A stretch of 64,000 nt of DNA, from contig CAJNDS010000489.1 in NCBI GenBank assembly GCA_905221605.1, positions 38,501 to 102,500 of the forward strand, in the 5' to 3' direction. The notes under the pieces are model-generated. The model saw only the letters and a program-made list of their open reading frames with translations. It had not been told where the DNA came from and searched no databases. A program made the position numbers and the translations under genes. Positions within the stretch are counted from its first letter, which is position 1, and each line of letters starts with the position of its first letter. The stretch comes from Symbiodinium natans (taxonomy: Eukaryota; Sar; Dinophyceae; Suessiales; Symbiodiniaceae). Below are positions 1-11,784 of this stretch, one piece after another.

Positions 1-1
1 G

Positions 2-2361
2 GAAGCGCGTTCGGCCTTTGAAGCCTTGACCTTAGATCACGAACAGCTTCTTCGCTTAGCTCAAGGTGGCGCAGATCTTCATCCACTCCTACAAGTTCAG
101 GCTCAAGTTGAATGTGACCGCTTGCAGGGTTCAGTGTCCGAGAAGGCCCCTGACCACGGAACCTGGGATGGACGTTGGAGCTTACCTTCGAGTTCGCAGC
201 ATGAGCTTCTTCAGCGACTTGGTGCTCCTTTACCCGTAGGACAACCTGATGACGTTCATGAAGTTTGTGCCGCTGGTGGGCGAAAGGAGAAAATTTGGTC
301 CAAGATGTCCCCTTCAGAAAGGACGCTGTGGAAGGAGGCCGCAGTTAAAGGCTGGTCTGCTTACGTGGACAATGACGCTGTCAAAGTGTTGTCGTTGCAA
401 GAGAGCCTCGCCGTGCGCAAGGAGTTGGCGCGCAAAGGAGAGCTGGATCGAATCATGACGCCGCGCTTCGTCTTGACCGATAAGAACGACGGCCTTAGGA
501 CAGAGGGTGCCAACTTGCCTCCAGCCCCGAGTGCTAGGTTGGTGGTGCCTGGCTTCAAAGACCGGGCGAACCTTGAAGGTGAGATTCGTCGTGATGCCCC
601 GACAGGAAGCCGTTTGAGCCAACACCTTCTACTTTGTTTGGTGGCGTACCACAGCGCTTGGCGGCCGACGTTAAGTCGGCTTTCTTGAAAGGCGATCCAT
701 TCGTCACCCGAGAGTTGTATATCGGCCCCACCAACGAGAAGACGGGCCCTGAAATTCCATTACCTCGAGGTTGCTTGGCAAAAGTCCTGAAAGGCATGTT
801 CGGACTCGCCGACGCGCCGCGCCAATGGTGGCTAAAGCTGGCCAGCTCCCTCGAGCGGCGCGGATGGGTTCGCTCGGCACTGGACCAAGCGGTCTGGTTT
901 CTTTGGAGCGGGCCAGAGCGAAAGACTTTGTGCGGGATGATCATAAGTCATGTCGATGATTTGCTGCTTGGTGGCAATGCCTTGGCTGAGAAGTCCCTGT
1001 TGCAGGTGGGAGACGAGCTGGGGTTTCGTGAGGTCACCCGCAACTCCTTCACTTGGTGCGGCAAGTTCTTTGACAAGAAGCCTGACGGCTCGGTCACCCT
1101 GAGCATGAAGACCTACCACGAGAACCTCCGCGAGGTCACACTTTCTAAGAGCAGGCGCTCCGATGTGGCTGCTCTGCTGACACCCTTTGAACATCGCCAG
1201 CTTAGGGCTGTCTTGGGAAGTCTTCAGTGGTTGGTGGCCCAACTTCGCTTCGACCTTTCCTTCTGCGTGTCATCGTTGCAGGGAGAGTCTCCGCCTACGG
1301 TGGGAACTTTGCTGAGAGCGAACCAGGCCGTCCGGGAGTTCCAGAAGGACTGCAACTTTGAGCTGGTGTTTCGCGGGGTGAACCCGTACAAGGGCGGCCT
1401 GATGGCCGTTGCGGACGCTGCTTTGGGCAACGTCGACTTGAAGGGCTCGTCTCAGGAGGCCCCGCTCACCAAGGTGTACTCCCAGGCCTGCTACTTTATC
1501 ATCTTGGCTGATGAGGAGCTCATGGCAGGACGCACGGGATCGTTCAACATCTTGGACATGAGGTCGCACCGCATCCCTCGAGTGTGCCGCTCCTCGTACG
1601 CAGCGGAAACGCTGAGCACAGAGGAGGCCTTTGATGTGGGCCAGTTGTGCCGAGGATTTCTTGCAAGTGTCCGGGGACTTCCCTTGCACAAGTCGACCCT
1701 GGACTCTTCGCTTAACTCCGTGCCCCTCTGCACCGTCGTAGACGCCAAAGACGTATTCGACAGGTCCAACAATGACTCCAACAGTTTCGGCAGCCAGAAA
1801 AGTCTAGCTTTTACCATCGCCTGGCTCCGCAGTGTCCTCAGAAGGCCCAACACCAGTCTGCGTTGGACAAGCACGGAAAATATGTTTGCAGACGGCGGTA
1901 CCAAGGACATGGATCTCACGCACATGCGCAGCATCATGGCAGCTGGCAAATGGTCAGTCACCTACAGCCCTGCTTTTGTAAAGCAGGTGTCAAAAGGACA
2001 GCGCAAGCGCGCTGCGCCGACTTCGACTGCTGAGCTCATGGGGGAACCATTGGAACCTGGCGATCCTCTGCTCGGCCACCTCCTGAAGCTGGGTGAACAA
2101 CGTGGCTGGCATCATCGCGCTGACATGGGCATCAACGTGGCGTACGACGCCAAGAGTTTTCGCTCTCCTGAACCGCGGTTTTCACCGGCCCAGTTCCCAC
2201 TTAGGAGCACCTTTTGTCGGCTTGAGCTACAGACGGGCCAGGTCATGTGGCGATGTCTCGAGCGGGACTGTCGTTACCAAGATTTGGCAAACCAGCACGA
2301 ACTCCTTCCTCACAGAGCTCCAATCCTCGTGACTTTCTTCACCAAGGATTCTGTACAGTGA
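2..2361 (+). pseudogene. Ty1/copia retrotransposon pol (reverse transcriptase-RNase H), frameshifted
   Basis: This is the 3' half of a copia-type polyprotein. The reading frame is already open at the window edge, so integrase and gag lie outside. The first part (to about 660) holds the pre-RT region, with GWSAYVDNDAVKVL and RIMTPRFVLTDKNDG. The frame then shifts by -1 near 655-663. The rest (to the stop at 2361) holds the RT motifs DVKSAFLKGDP and SHVDDLLLGG (the catalytic DD box). RNase H signatures follow: VADAALGN, SSYAAETLSTEEA and a TSTENMFADGGTK tail. About 120 residues of unrecognised C-terminal extension come last. The enzyme would copy element RNA into DNA. The frame break lies between two well-conserved motifs and makes the copy non-autonomous unless it is bypassed. 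The family call is firm; no LTR was identified in the window. Confidence 0.9.
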
Positions 2362-2573
2362 TCATGTCCATCGAAGCCTGCAGTTTCCGCCTTTCGCAAC
2401 AAAAGAAATAAATACGGATGTAGAAACCTGCATCAGGCATCGATGGCATGGCTGAGCTCTTCTCCGCCATCACCTTTTGGCTTAGGCCTTCAGCCGTTGG
2501 CTTGCGGCAAGGAAAAGGAGCGTAGGCCGCGTGGGCCCTGCTTTGCTGTGGGTTCATAGGCTGCCTTCTTCAA
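2362..2573. other. Short non-coding stretch after copia pol
   Basis: This stretch separates the copia stop codon from the minisatellite. It may be 3' untranslated or LTR-derived sequence, but no LTR end or polypurine tract could be identified by eye. Confidence 0.3.
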
Positions 2574-2773
2574 CACGCAATCGCACGCAATCACACGCAA
2601 TCACACGCAATCACACGCAATCACACGCAATCGCACGCAATCACATGCAATCGCACGCACCCACCCACCCACCCACCCACACACCCACGCACCCACGCAC
2701 CCACGCACCCACGCACCCACGCACCCACACAACCACGCACCCACACACACTCTCTCACACACATCACACACAC
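2574..2773. repeat. ACGCAATCAC decamer array grading into CACCCACG array
   Basis: From 2574 to about 2655 a 10-bp unit close to ACGCAATCAC is repeated about eight times, with A/G changes. It passes into CCCA and CACCCACG units, then CA-rich DNA. The decamer resembles the CGATCGCACG array near 18.9 kb. Open frames across it are repeat artefacts. Confidence 0.9.
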
Positions 2774-3088
2774 ATGTGCATGTCTCCACGTCTCGGGTCC
2801 TGACTACCTGGTTTCACCTCTCAATCCTGAAAACCTGGTACAAACTCTCACAAAAGATTGCAAAACGGCTCAGCTATCACTCAACGGCAGGTGAGACATA
2901 CATGGCAGGTACGCGGACCAAGCGTCCTTGGTTCATATGAGTCACAAACACGGCCCTCTTCGTTGGACCGTCAACCATGCTTGTGAGACGGTACCCCTGC
3001 ATGCTTTAACGGTGAAAGCTCAGACGCTGGGCTACGCACACTTCCTCCCTTGGCAACAGGGTTGGCACACACACACACACACCCGTCA
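2774..3088. repeat. Repeat family X, copy 1, ending in (AC)n
   Basis: A non-coding sequence beginning around ATGTGCATGTCTCCACG and ending CTTGGCAACAGGGTTGGC is followed directly by (AC)n at 3067-3082. It is strongly similar to 4826-5092, with small indels (copy 1 has extra bases near 2875 and 3018). The shared segments are too alike to be chance. No coding function was recognised. Confidence 0.8.
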
Positions 3089-3397
3089 ATCAGAAGAGTG
3101 GAGGCACTTGCAGCCATTGAACACGCCAGTACAAATCGCCGGTCTGCTTCAAGCACTCTACTGCAACACTGTCAATGTCAATCTTGGCATCACGAATGTC
3201 TTTGAGCAACTGTGTAGTGAGCACACTCTCAGCAGCACTGCGTGTCCACACAAGGCATTGAAACCGCCCTTCTGAAAGCATTCAAAGACAAAATTCACTC
3301 ATTCCTCTGGAACACATCTCATGCGCTCTGATATCCTCAACTGGGCGACCAGCAAGGTTCGCCGCTCTTGACCAGTCAGTAGGCTGCACAAATCAGT

Positions 3398-4591
3398 CAA
3401 TCAAGGTTCAAGCACAAACGCTCGGAGACTGATTCTATGCTCGAACTGTCAGTTTGTGGCTTCGGCTGACAATTAGCAGCAGGCTCGCACAGCAAACGCT
3501 CGACAGGCTGAACCAGAACCTGTGAATGGTCGAGTCAAGTTCTGCTTTGGCTCAAGCAGGCTCATCCTCAGCAGTACTGGACTCGGCACCAAATATGTGG
3601 CAAATATGTAACGCGTCCTCCTTGTCCATTTCAATAATCATGAGAATGCTGGACCTCAAAGTGAGAGCAACTAGAACATGCACATGTCAGAATCGCTGCA
3701 GGCGTCTGTATGCACTCGGTACCAGGCTAAAACAACCAACAGGCTGAGGCATTCGATCATTTCGCTGCAGGCGTCTCACAGTCTGCAATCACTCGGCAAC
3801 AGACTGACGCATCAAGTAATCAACAGGCTGCGTTCAACCAATCAATCTTCGAAAACAACCCTTGCAGCTACATCACCAAAACACAGGCGAGCTACTCCCT
3901 TGGTCACAGGGCTGGCACACACACACACACACACACCCCCGTGAGCAGGGGCAAACCGTTTCAGCTTGCACAATCAGCGTTTGGAGTCTGTCTTCAGCGC
4001 CTGTAGACTCCTGTCTACTTTCTGGAGCAGACAGAATTGTTGCAGGCGTCTGTAAGCTCTCGACAACAGGCTAAACAGTCAACAGGCTGAGGCATTCAAA
4101 CAATTGACAGGCTGAGGCATTCCATCAATTCGCTGCAGGCGTCTCACAGTCTGCAATCACTCAGCAACAGGCTGAAGCATCAAGTAATCTACAGGCTGCA
4201 TTCAATCAATCAAGGTTCGAGCACAAGCGCTCGGAAACTGATTTCTCGAAGTGTCAATTTGTGGCTTCGGCTGACAATTAGCAGCAGGCTCGCGCAGCAA
4301 ACGCTCGACAGGCTGAACCAGAACCCATCCAAGCTCGAGTCAAGTTCTGCTTTGGCTCAAGCAGGCTCATCCTCAATAGTATTGGACTCGGCACCAAATA
4401 TGTGGCAAATATGTAACGCGTCCTCCTTGTCCATCCCAATAAATAATGAGAAAACTGGACCTCAAAGTGAGAGCAACTAGAACATGCACATGTCAGAATC
4501 GTTGCAGGCGTCTGTAAGCACTCGGCAACCGGTTAAAACAACCAACAGGCTGAGGCATTCAATCAATTCGCTGCAGGCGTCTCACAGTCAG
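3398..4591. repeat. Direct tandem duplication, unit about 810 bp
   Basis: Bases 3398-3783 recur at 4206-4591 with scattered differences, and 3738-3845 recurs at about 4082-4205. So the whole stretch is an imperfect two-copy array. A sub-motif CAGGCTGAGGCATTC recurs several times. Short conserved segments, such as the one around TGTGGCAAATATGTAACGCG, are preserved in both copies. No convincing coding sequence is present. Confidence 0.8.
3890..3942. repeat. Short copy of the X-family 3' end with (AC)n
   Basis: CTCCCTTGGTCACAGGGCTGGC is followed at once by (AC)n and then CCCGT. This is the same arrangement as at 3045-3088, where (AC)n is also followed by CCCGT. It is a third instance of this 3' end joined to a dinucleotide tract. 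Confidence 0.65.
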
Positions 4592-4825
4592 TACTCTGCC
4601 AACGACTGGATTCTGTGTTCCACATCTCTGCACTGCTAACACGAAAGACTACAGCACAACCGGCGCTTGGTACAAACCAACACTCATGCAATATCACTTG
4701 GGTAGAGAATAACACGGCTGAAGTCTCTAAGTGAATTGCTCCGATCAGGGAGCTCAGAGTGGTCAATCAAGACCATACTGTCAGGCAGGCAGACAGTGCG
4801 GTACACGAATACTGTCTGGAGCACA

Positions 4826-5092
4826 CATGTGCGTATCTCCACGCCAAGTCTCGGGTCCTGATTACTTGGTTTCACCTCTCAATCCTGAAAACCTGGTACA
4901 AAGTCTCATAAAGGATTGCAAAACGGCTCGTAGGTGAGACAGACATGGCAGGTACACGAACCAAGCGTCCTTGGTTCATATCAGTCACAAACATGGCCCT
5001 CTTCGTTGGACCGTCAACCATGCTTGTGAGACGGTACCCCTGCATGCTTTAACGGTGAAACGCACACTTCCTCCCTTGGCAACAGGGTTGGC
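4826..5092. repeat. Repeat family X, copy 2
   Basis: This is the second copy of the sequence at 2774-3066. It includes the CTTCGTTGGACCGTCAACCA segment and the terminal CTTGGCAACAGGGTTGGC. As in the other copies, the end abuts an alternating purine-pyrimidine tract, here GCGCGC passing into (CA)n. Confidence 0.8.
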
Positions 5093-5382
5093 GCGCGCGC
5101 GCACGCACACACACACACACACACACACCCCCACACACACCCACCCACCCACACACACACACCCACACACACCCACCCACCCACACACACCCACCCACAC
5201 ACACACACACACCCACCCACACACACCCACCCACCCCACCCACCCCACCCACCCACCCACCCAGCCACAGCACGCGCGCACGCACACGCACACACGCACA
5301 GGCACACGCGCAAGCGCACACGCGCACACGCACGCGAACGCGCGCGCGCAGGCATGAGGCACGCAGGCACGCAGGCACGCAG
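5093..5382. repeat. (CA)n / CCCA / ACGC array ending in GCACGCAG units
   Basis: About 290 bp of alternating purine-pyrimidine and CCCA repeats. It ends in three or four GCACGCAG octamers at 5360-5382. The same octamer resumes at about 18797, on the far side of the large minus-strand element. That suggests this array and the one at 18790 were once continuous. Confidence 0.9.
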
Positions 5383-5400
5383 CTTGGAAGCCCGCGGGGT

Positions 5401-5779
5401 TAATAAATACATGGCCAATGTGCTAAGTAATTGTGGCAGATACCAGACTTATATAAGTAGACATAGATTGACACTAAGTTGGTTTAGCAGTACTGAGTTA
5501 AGGCACATAGTATGTGAACTTAGCAGATTTATCTTAAGTTGTCTAAGTATGCTAACTTCTTTTCTGGGCCACAAAATATAACTAAAGAAACGTTCGGCAA
5601 CACCGGAACCAGGGGTATGAGACGCCTCCAAGAATGTGCCATGTAACCTGGTGCAGCAAAATACAGGTGCGAACTTCAAGGCAAGGCTCTGGTTACATGC
5701 TGACGAGATGTGGCAAGTGAACAGTTGAAGGCTGTGCTGGCTCGCTATATAGGCAGGGCATTTTGCTCGCCGGCAGGGC
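5401..5779. other. AT-rich subterminal / 3' untranslated region
   Basis: This stretch lies between the candidate left end and the stop of the transposase gene. It has repeated TAAGT-type motifs (for example GCTAAGTAAT, ATAAGTAGAC, CTAAGTTGG, CTAAGTATG) up to about 5570. No other coding sequence is seen. Confidence 0.4.
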
Positions 5780-8700
5780 TCATGGCACAATGAGTGCCTC
5801 TCCATTGCACCTTCGGTGCAGCACAGCCTTGTCGATCGTGTTTGTAGCGATCCAGGTCGGCTGCTCCCGAACATTGAAACGATTTTGGCCGAGAGGCTCC
5901 CACACAGATACCAGCGAGTGCACCTCACCGTTCGCCAGCTGCACATGCAGCCACACTTCGGCGACAACCTCCCCAAGGACAACTGTGTCACCTTGCTCGC
6001 ACGTCTGCCCAGGCTGGAAGTCAGCCACAAGGCCTGCTAAGGATCCCATGGCTTGTGGTAAACCGAAAGAAGCAACCAGTTCTGCGACAAGCTCTTCCGA
6101 GGCTGGCTTCGCTTTTGTGACGGAAGGCTTTGTCCAGAACTCATATTCCTGCAAGCTCAGGAAAGAACGACCCAAGACATCCTCCATCACAGTGAACTCA
6201 AATGTCTTCGTGACTTTGTGGAGGTTGTTTGCGATCGCCTTGATTTGTTTATGTTTCCGTTCATGGCAAAAGCATGAGACGAGCCTCTGATGCTGATGAA
6301 GCATGCCTGGCAAATGCAGTGAATAATGAAATGTCGGAATCACTGAATCTTCGCTGTGAACTTTCAAAAATGCTTGCGAGTGAGCCACAATGCGGGATCG
6401 CAGCTCCTGTGGGCTGATTGCCTTGCCCTTGTTCCCCTCCAGCAGAGAATCAAGCACCAAGCAAAGCTTCAGAAAGCTATCGCAAGCCATTCTGACAGCG
6501 GCTCCAGTGAGCGAGTTGGCATGGAGAAGCACGAAAAGCCTCAAGAGTGGGTATATGCTGAGGCCTTGCGATGCTGAGCATTTGAAATCACCCGGTGCTG
6601 TCTTCTTCTCGAAGATTTTCAAAACCTCTCGCTTATGGGGTCGCAGTCCATGAGGCCACTCGAAGGAGCTGAAGAAGGTCAGGATTTCCTTGACACTGTG
6701 TCCAGCAGCATAAAGCAATGGCATCAGGAGTCCCAGCTCCAGCTGAAGAAGTCCATTCACCAAATAACAGTGCATCCAGTCATACATGGTTGTTGAGGAG
6801 GGTGCAAGCAAGCGGGATCCCAACAAACCCTTATAGTTGTGGTTTATTCCCATGGCTTGCTGCAGCCTCTGCAATTCGGTCTTGCTGCCACGACCAGCAA
6901 TGGTCTCCAAACGATCATGCGAGGCCCACAGCACTTGGTCGCCACGAGCTCGCCACTTCGAGTTGTCGGTTTCGGCAATGGTGACCAAGGTATTCGTGGC
7001 ATCATGAACATCAAGCCTGTTGTTCTGGGAAACGACGTTGCTGCAAAACAAGCAGCACACTGACCCCGAGGCTCCCTTGAGGTCCCATGCAAACTTGATG
7101 CATGATTCATCCGCCACGAAGATGGCAGGCGATGCAAAGAACAAATGTTGCTTCCCTTGGCCAAAATCCAGCATGCATCCCGTCTTCAAGTTGAAAGGCC
7201 CTTCAAACAGTTTTTCCATGAAGAGTTTGAAAAGCTCTGAGAAGCCACCTTCCATTTTGTTGACGAGTTCACTTCTAGCTGCCAGGACAGTGAACCACAT
7301 GCTCTCCGATGACAATTCGGCGCCCATCTCTGCAAAGCTGACATAAAAGGCATGGATTTTTCTACTGTTGAGTGGTTTCAAAGCATTTCCGGGAGTGATT
7401 TCATCTGCATACACAATCATCTTCCATGGGCTTGTGGGCCCATTGGGGCATGCCCTGAGCCTGTCCAAGAAAAACTCTCGGAATCCATCGGATGTCGCAA
7501 TGGCATGAGAAAGCACAGCTGGCAAGCATATGAAAGGAAGCTTGTGCTCTCGAATACTTGCTGTTCCCGTCCGGCCATCCAGCTCCTCGATGTGGATGCT
7601 CAAGGAAGAAAAGGTTGGGCCCAGAGCTGTATTAACCTTGCAGTCGTCTTCCCGGGCTCGTTTGATGCTTGCGCGAGAAGATGCATCAGGCAGTCTATCC
7701 AGGGCTTTCAACTCTTTCAATACATTCGCAAGGCCATTGAGACTGACATATGATCGTCGGCCCAATTTGGCCAGATCAACCATTGTAGTCCCTGCTTTGC
7801 GAGCTTTACGGAAGCCCTGCAAAAGCGAGAATCTGCATGTGGATTCAACAAAAAAAAGAATTTCGTGTGAAGTGAAGAACCGACCGAAACTTCCTTATAG
7901 AAGCCCCTAAACCTTACAAATATAGAACCCTAAACCCTATATAAACCCTAAACCCTATAAGCAACAAGAAAGGTCTGAAGTTGTTTGTTTGACCCTAGAT
8001 AGACGGCGAATTGAAACTTTGAGGCAGCCAGGCATGCATCCACTTTAGTCTCGACTCAACGAGTTCAGTATATACTTTGTCGACCTGCATGCAGAACACA
8101 GTGACAACAGCACATCAGCAAGCCGAAGCCTACAGAGCTGACATCAGTGATTGTCGCAAAAAGATCCGTTGCGAGGACAGTCCATGAATGCTGCATGCCA
8201 ACTGGAGGACACAATCCATGAAGCAAGCATGCATGCACGCTGTTTCGAGCACAGTTGCGAGGGCGACTCCCTGTCACCAAATGCAACATCTTTCGTCTGG
8301 CACACAGTATATAGGATATAGTACTATAAGAACAGCTGCCCCTGAAGCTGCTGCCGAAGATGGAACAATTGTTCGCACGATGTACCATTCACCGAATGCT
8401 GAAGTCGCACAGACTGCATTGCTTCAATTGAAACACAAAACTCACACTCACTTCGGCTTGCTGGGCAGGCAGCTCAGGCAAAGCAACTTGGGGAACAGCC
8501 CGGCCTCCACCGGCACTTGCCACACCCATTCGGGCGCAATTTGATCCTTTGGGCACTGGTCATGGAGCGAAAGTGCTCACGATCCGGCTTTGCCATACCC
8601 TTGCTCTTTGCTTGGGCCTTGGCCTTGGGCTTCGAATCCTTAGTGCCTGCCTTAGCAACGGCTTTTGCCTTTGCTTTGGGCTTACCTTTGGGTAGCTCGG

Positions 8701-8934
8701 CCTTGGACTTGGCTTTAGCTTTGGCCTTTGAGGCTGCTGGCTTCTTCTTGTTCTCCATCTTCTTGTTCTCCAAAGCCTCGGTCACGAGCTGGCTCGACTT
8801 CTCCACTTCCCCCATGACGTCATTGTCATCCATGCTGGGCAAATGTGTCTGAAATGTAGGTGAAGTTCTTGACAGGGATGGGCTTTGCTGACCACTCGGC
8901 AAGGCCAGCTGCAGCTGCTGCAGCTGCTGCTGCA

Positions 8935-8966
<32 letters not shown>

Positions 8967-10030
8967 GCCTGCTGCTCGGGGGAGAGCTGCTGCACATGGG
9001 GGGACAGCTGCTGCTGCTGCTGCAGTGGGGACAGCTGCTGCTGCTGCTGGGGGGATGCTGCAGGCATGCCTGCACTTGTGCGAGGAGGCGACTGGAAAGC
9101 ATCTTCATGTTGCAGCATACCTGGGCTTCTGGATGCCTGCGAACCGCTCGACCCATTCGGGCCGAAGATCCTCAAGTTTTGCAAGCCCGAGCCCTGCCTT
9201 GTGCCCTGCTGCATGCCGGACTGCATATTCATGAGGGTTGTCATCATGGAGAGCATGGTCTTTGCAGCATCCGGTGCGAAAGCATTGGTAGGTACATGTG
9301 CAGGCCTACCCTGCAAAGTGTCTCGAACCACCTTGCTGCTTCTCCGGAGAACGACTTGCCCACTAGCACTGGATGCAGGAAGTTGTGCTTGATCTTGCTG
9401 CACCGGTTCCTCCGAGCTGTAGGCGAAGTCGAAAATCTTCGTGGGCAGCTGCCTGGGGTCGCTGGGGTAGGACTGCACGTGCTCGGTGAAAGACGGAGCC
9501 GATTTCCTCTTGTTTTTCAAGAGCCTCTTGAACTCTTGGACCAGATTGAACGAATCTTCCGGGGTGCAGGCAATGCCATGGTGCATGCCTGTTGCAATAA
9601 CATGCCCGACTGTTTGCTCAGAAGGGTTTGTCAAGCCGATCGACAGGCGTCGGGTCACCATGGTTTCGAGCTTCACACACAGGTTCCCATGTCCTGCCAA
9701 GACTGCAACATCGGTCGGTGTCAGGAAGGCACCGAAGTGGAGCAAGCTCTGGGTCGGCTTCCTGCCATTACTCCGGCCTTTGTGGGCGATCTTGTTCGAC
9801 ACTGCCTCGACCCATGTGCTCCGATGGGTGGCTGTCCAGCAAGGACCTTTCAAGGCTGCAGACAATGTTGTCGCCTGCTCGGTGGTCAGGTCATTGATGA
9901 GACTCAGCTTGTGCAACAGCTGCTCCATCTGGTTGGCTGCCACTTTCTCTTGCATGTCCGGTGCCATGCTGGAGGTCTGCTGCAAGAACTCCTCGATGCT
10001 TTTCACGTGCCCCAGAAGCTGCTCGGCCAT
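5780..10030 (-). CDS. PolyQ/Cys-cluster protein fused to CACTA/Plavaka-like transposase (two exons)
   Basis: Exon 1 runs 10030-8480 and exon 2 runs 7816-5780. They join in phase 0 to give about 1,195 residues. The start is the ATG at 10030 (MAEQLLGHVKS); in-frame sequence continues upstream, so an earlier exon is possible. Residues about 1-200 are helical and unrecognised. A glutamine-rich tract follows (about 325-375), then a KAKAKA-rich basic stretch and a cysteine cluster GCGKCRWRPGCSPSCF (C-x2-C-x5-C-x3-C) at the exon end. Exon 2 carries transposase-like motifs: VYADEITPGN (about 655), FVADESC then KGASGSVCCLFC (about 753-775) and MYDWMHCYLVNG (about 863). This order resembles the D, D-x-A...C-x2-C and D-x-x-H elements of CACTA/Plavaka DDE transposases. 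The product would cut and join element ends in the nucleus. The cysteine cluster may bind zinc or DNA; that is inference. Confidence 0.65.
7817..8479 (-). other. GC-AG intron of the transposase gene containing telomere-like DNA
   Basis: On the coding strand the exon ends TGCTTT. The intron starts GCCTGAGC, and its 3' end reads CTTTTGCAG followed by GGCTTCC. A GC donor and AG|G acceptor fit dinoflagellate splicing, and the two frames join in phase 0. Without splicing, exon 1 meets a stop three bases later (8474-8476). Bases 7905-7962 on the plus strand are several CCCTAAA-like units. Confidence 0.7.
8905..9060. repeat. Coding CAG/CTG repeat (polyglutamine)
   Basis: GCTGCTG runs on the plus strand encode interrupted glutamine tracts in the minus-strand gene. 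They are separated by LSP/SPEQQ-type interruptions. The repeat also opens long artefactual Leu/Ala frames on the plus strand. Confidence 0.9.
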
Positions 10031-10177
10031 GACGGGCAAGCTCGGGGACACGGGCAGTGCACGACAGTCGAGAGCAAGCCGGCTGCGAAAATCTGCTTGC
10101 GAGCAAGATGTGCCCTGCAAAGCGACTTTGCAGCAGGTGGCAGTCTGAAGCACATGACATGTATATGGAAAAACCAC

Positions 10178-10904
10178 AACAATCTCTGCATGCTCTTGTG
10201 CATCTCAGGCATTCACTTCACCACGGCCACCACAAGAACCACACGACCACAAGCACCCATGAGCACCAAGCATCACCGGCAGCAGCAGGACCAGCATGAC
10301 ATCATGCAGCACCATTGCATCATGTACGATTCAGAAATGACGGCACGACATCCCGATCGCCAAACCCAACACCACCAGCATGGTCAAAAATCTTTGTCGT
10401 TCCTTTGCTCTCGACTCTCTACTTTCTCTCTCTCTCTCTCTCTCTCTTTTTTTCCCCCCCTCCCTCCCTCCCTCTCCCTCTCTCTGCCTCTCTCTCTCTG
10501 TCACCCTGTGCATGATTACCTGCATGTGGCTGCATGGAATGCACTGCAGTCTCCTGTTTTTTTTCGGGCCAGCTATCTCTGTCCCCAGCATCCCAGTCCA
10601 AGGTGCACCCAGCGACGAAACACCAGCTACAGGTAGAGAGTTTTTAAAGAACAGATAAGTACACAGAGCCACATTACATAAAGTCGCTGGATGCAGCAGC
10701 ACCCTCTCCAAGGGAGCAGCCGCTTCGTGCAGGCTCGAGGCACCAGCTACTTCTCCGTATTTGTATATATATATATATATATATAAGTGTGTATATATGT
10801 ATACATATAGGGTTATAAGGGATTATACAGGGTGTTGGAGGGTCGAGGGGTGACATATAGGTGTTTAAGTATAGAGTGTTTCCAACAGAATCAGAACACC
10901 CAAC
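10178..10904. repeat. Non-coding spacer with (CT)n and (TA)n tracts
   Basis: The stretch holds a (CT)n tract with C-runs at about 10423-10500 and a TA tract at about 10765-10787. No supported coding segment was found. It is probably intron or spacer within the element. Confidence 0.6.
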
Positions 10905-11085
10905 AGAAGCGCTAAACCTAATATATAAACCCTAAACTGTAAATCCGAATACAAACTAAACATCCCTTAACCCTTAACCCTTATAAACTTATAAACCTAA
11001 ACCCTAAACCCTTACAAACCCTTATAAACCCTTATAAACCCTAAACCCTATAAACCCTAAACCCTATACTCTATACCCTAAACAT
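10905..11085. repeat. Interstitial telomere-like tract (CCCTAAA on +)
   Basis: Degenerate plant/dinoflagellate-type telomere units (CCCTAAACCCTTA, CCCTATAAACCCTAAACCC) repeat for about 180 bp. It is internal and imperfect, so it is not a chromosome end. Confidence 0.85.
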
Positions 11086-11556
11086 TCAACATATATATAT
11101 ATATATACACACATATTGAAATTTAAATTCTTACATATTTGTGTATATAGATATGTATGCATATGTACATATATGCATACATATACATCTACATATACAT
11201 ACACATACATATATATATATATATATGTACATATGTATATATATATACTATATATATATATATGTATATATGTATATATGTACACACATATACACATATA
11301 TACACACAGATATACATATATACATATACACATATACACATATACACATATACATATATACATAGATACATCTATACATATATACATATATACATATATA
11401 CATATATACATATATACATATATACATATATACATACATACATATATACATATTATACATATATACATATATACATATATACATATATACATATATGTAT
11501 GCATATATACATATATACATATAAACATATATACATACATGTATGTATATACAATT
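11086..11556. repeat. (ACATAT)n microsatellite
   Basis: About 470 bp of ATATAC/ACATAT repeats. It yields open Tyr/Ile frames on both strands that are not genes. Confidence 0.95.
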
Positions 11557-11784
11557 TGTGTATTTAGTTATTTATGAGTATATGTAGGAATTACAGTAGT
11601 GTATGAGCACGACACCACCCAGGACCCATGCACGTGCCATTCGGGCGACTTGCCGGCTTTGGTCAGCTGAAGGGTCTGGGTGGCAGGGTACAGGGCAGGA
11701 TGTTATAGAGGAAGCCGGCCTGTGCGACACCCGAATGAACCCACGGGGCGGCTGTCCAATTTCCGGCCGGGCGCAGGATTTTGT

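Noticed and set aside
2574-2773. CRISPR-like regular repeats
   Set aside because: The decamers have no unique spacers of constant length and the genome is eukaryotic.
5383-5390. Calling CTTGGAAG/CTTCCAAG a definite CACTA terminus
   Set aside because: CACTA elements end in CACTA/TAGTG; this octamer is itself common and the longer inverted match is only 18 of 26, so it is kept as a candidate only.
8885-10636. Plus-strand open frame of 583 codons
   Set aside because: It is antisense shadow of the polyQ exon plus the (CT)n tract. The minus strand has the conserved Cys motif and the splice join.
11064-11577. Tyr/Ile-rich frames on both strands
   Set aside because: Translation of the (ACATAT)n microsatellite.
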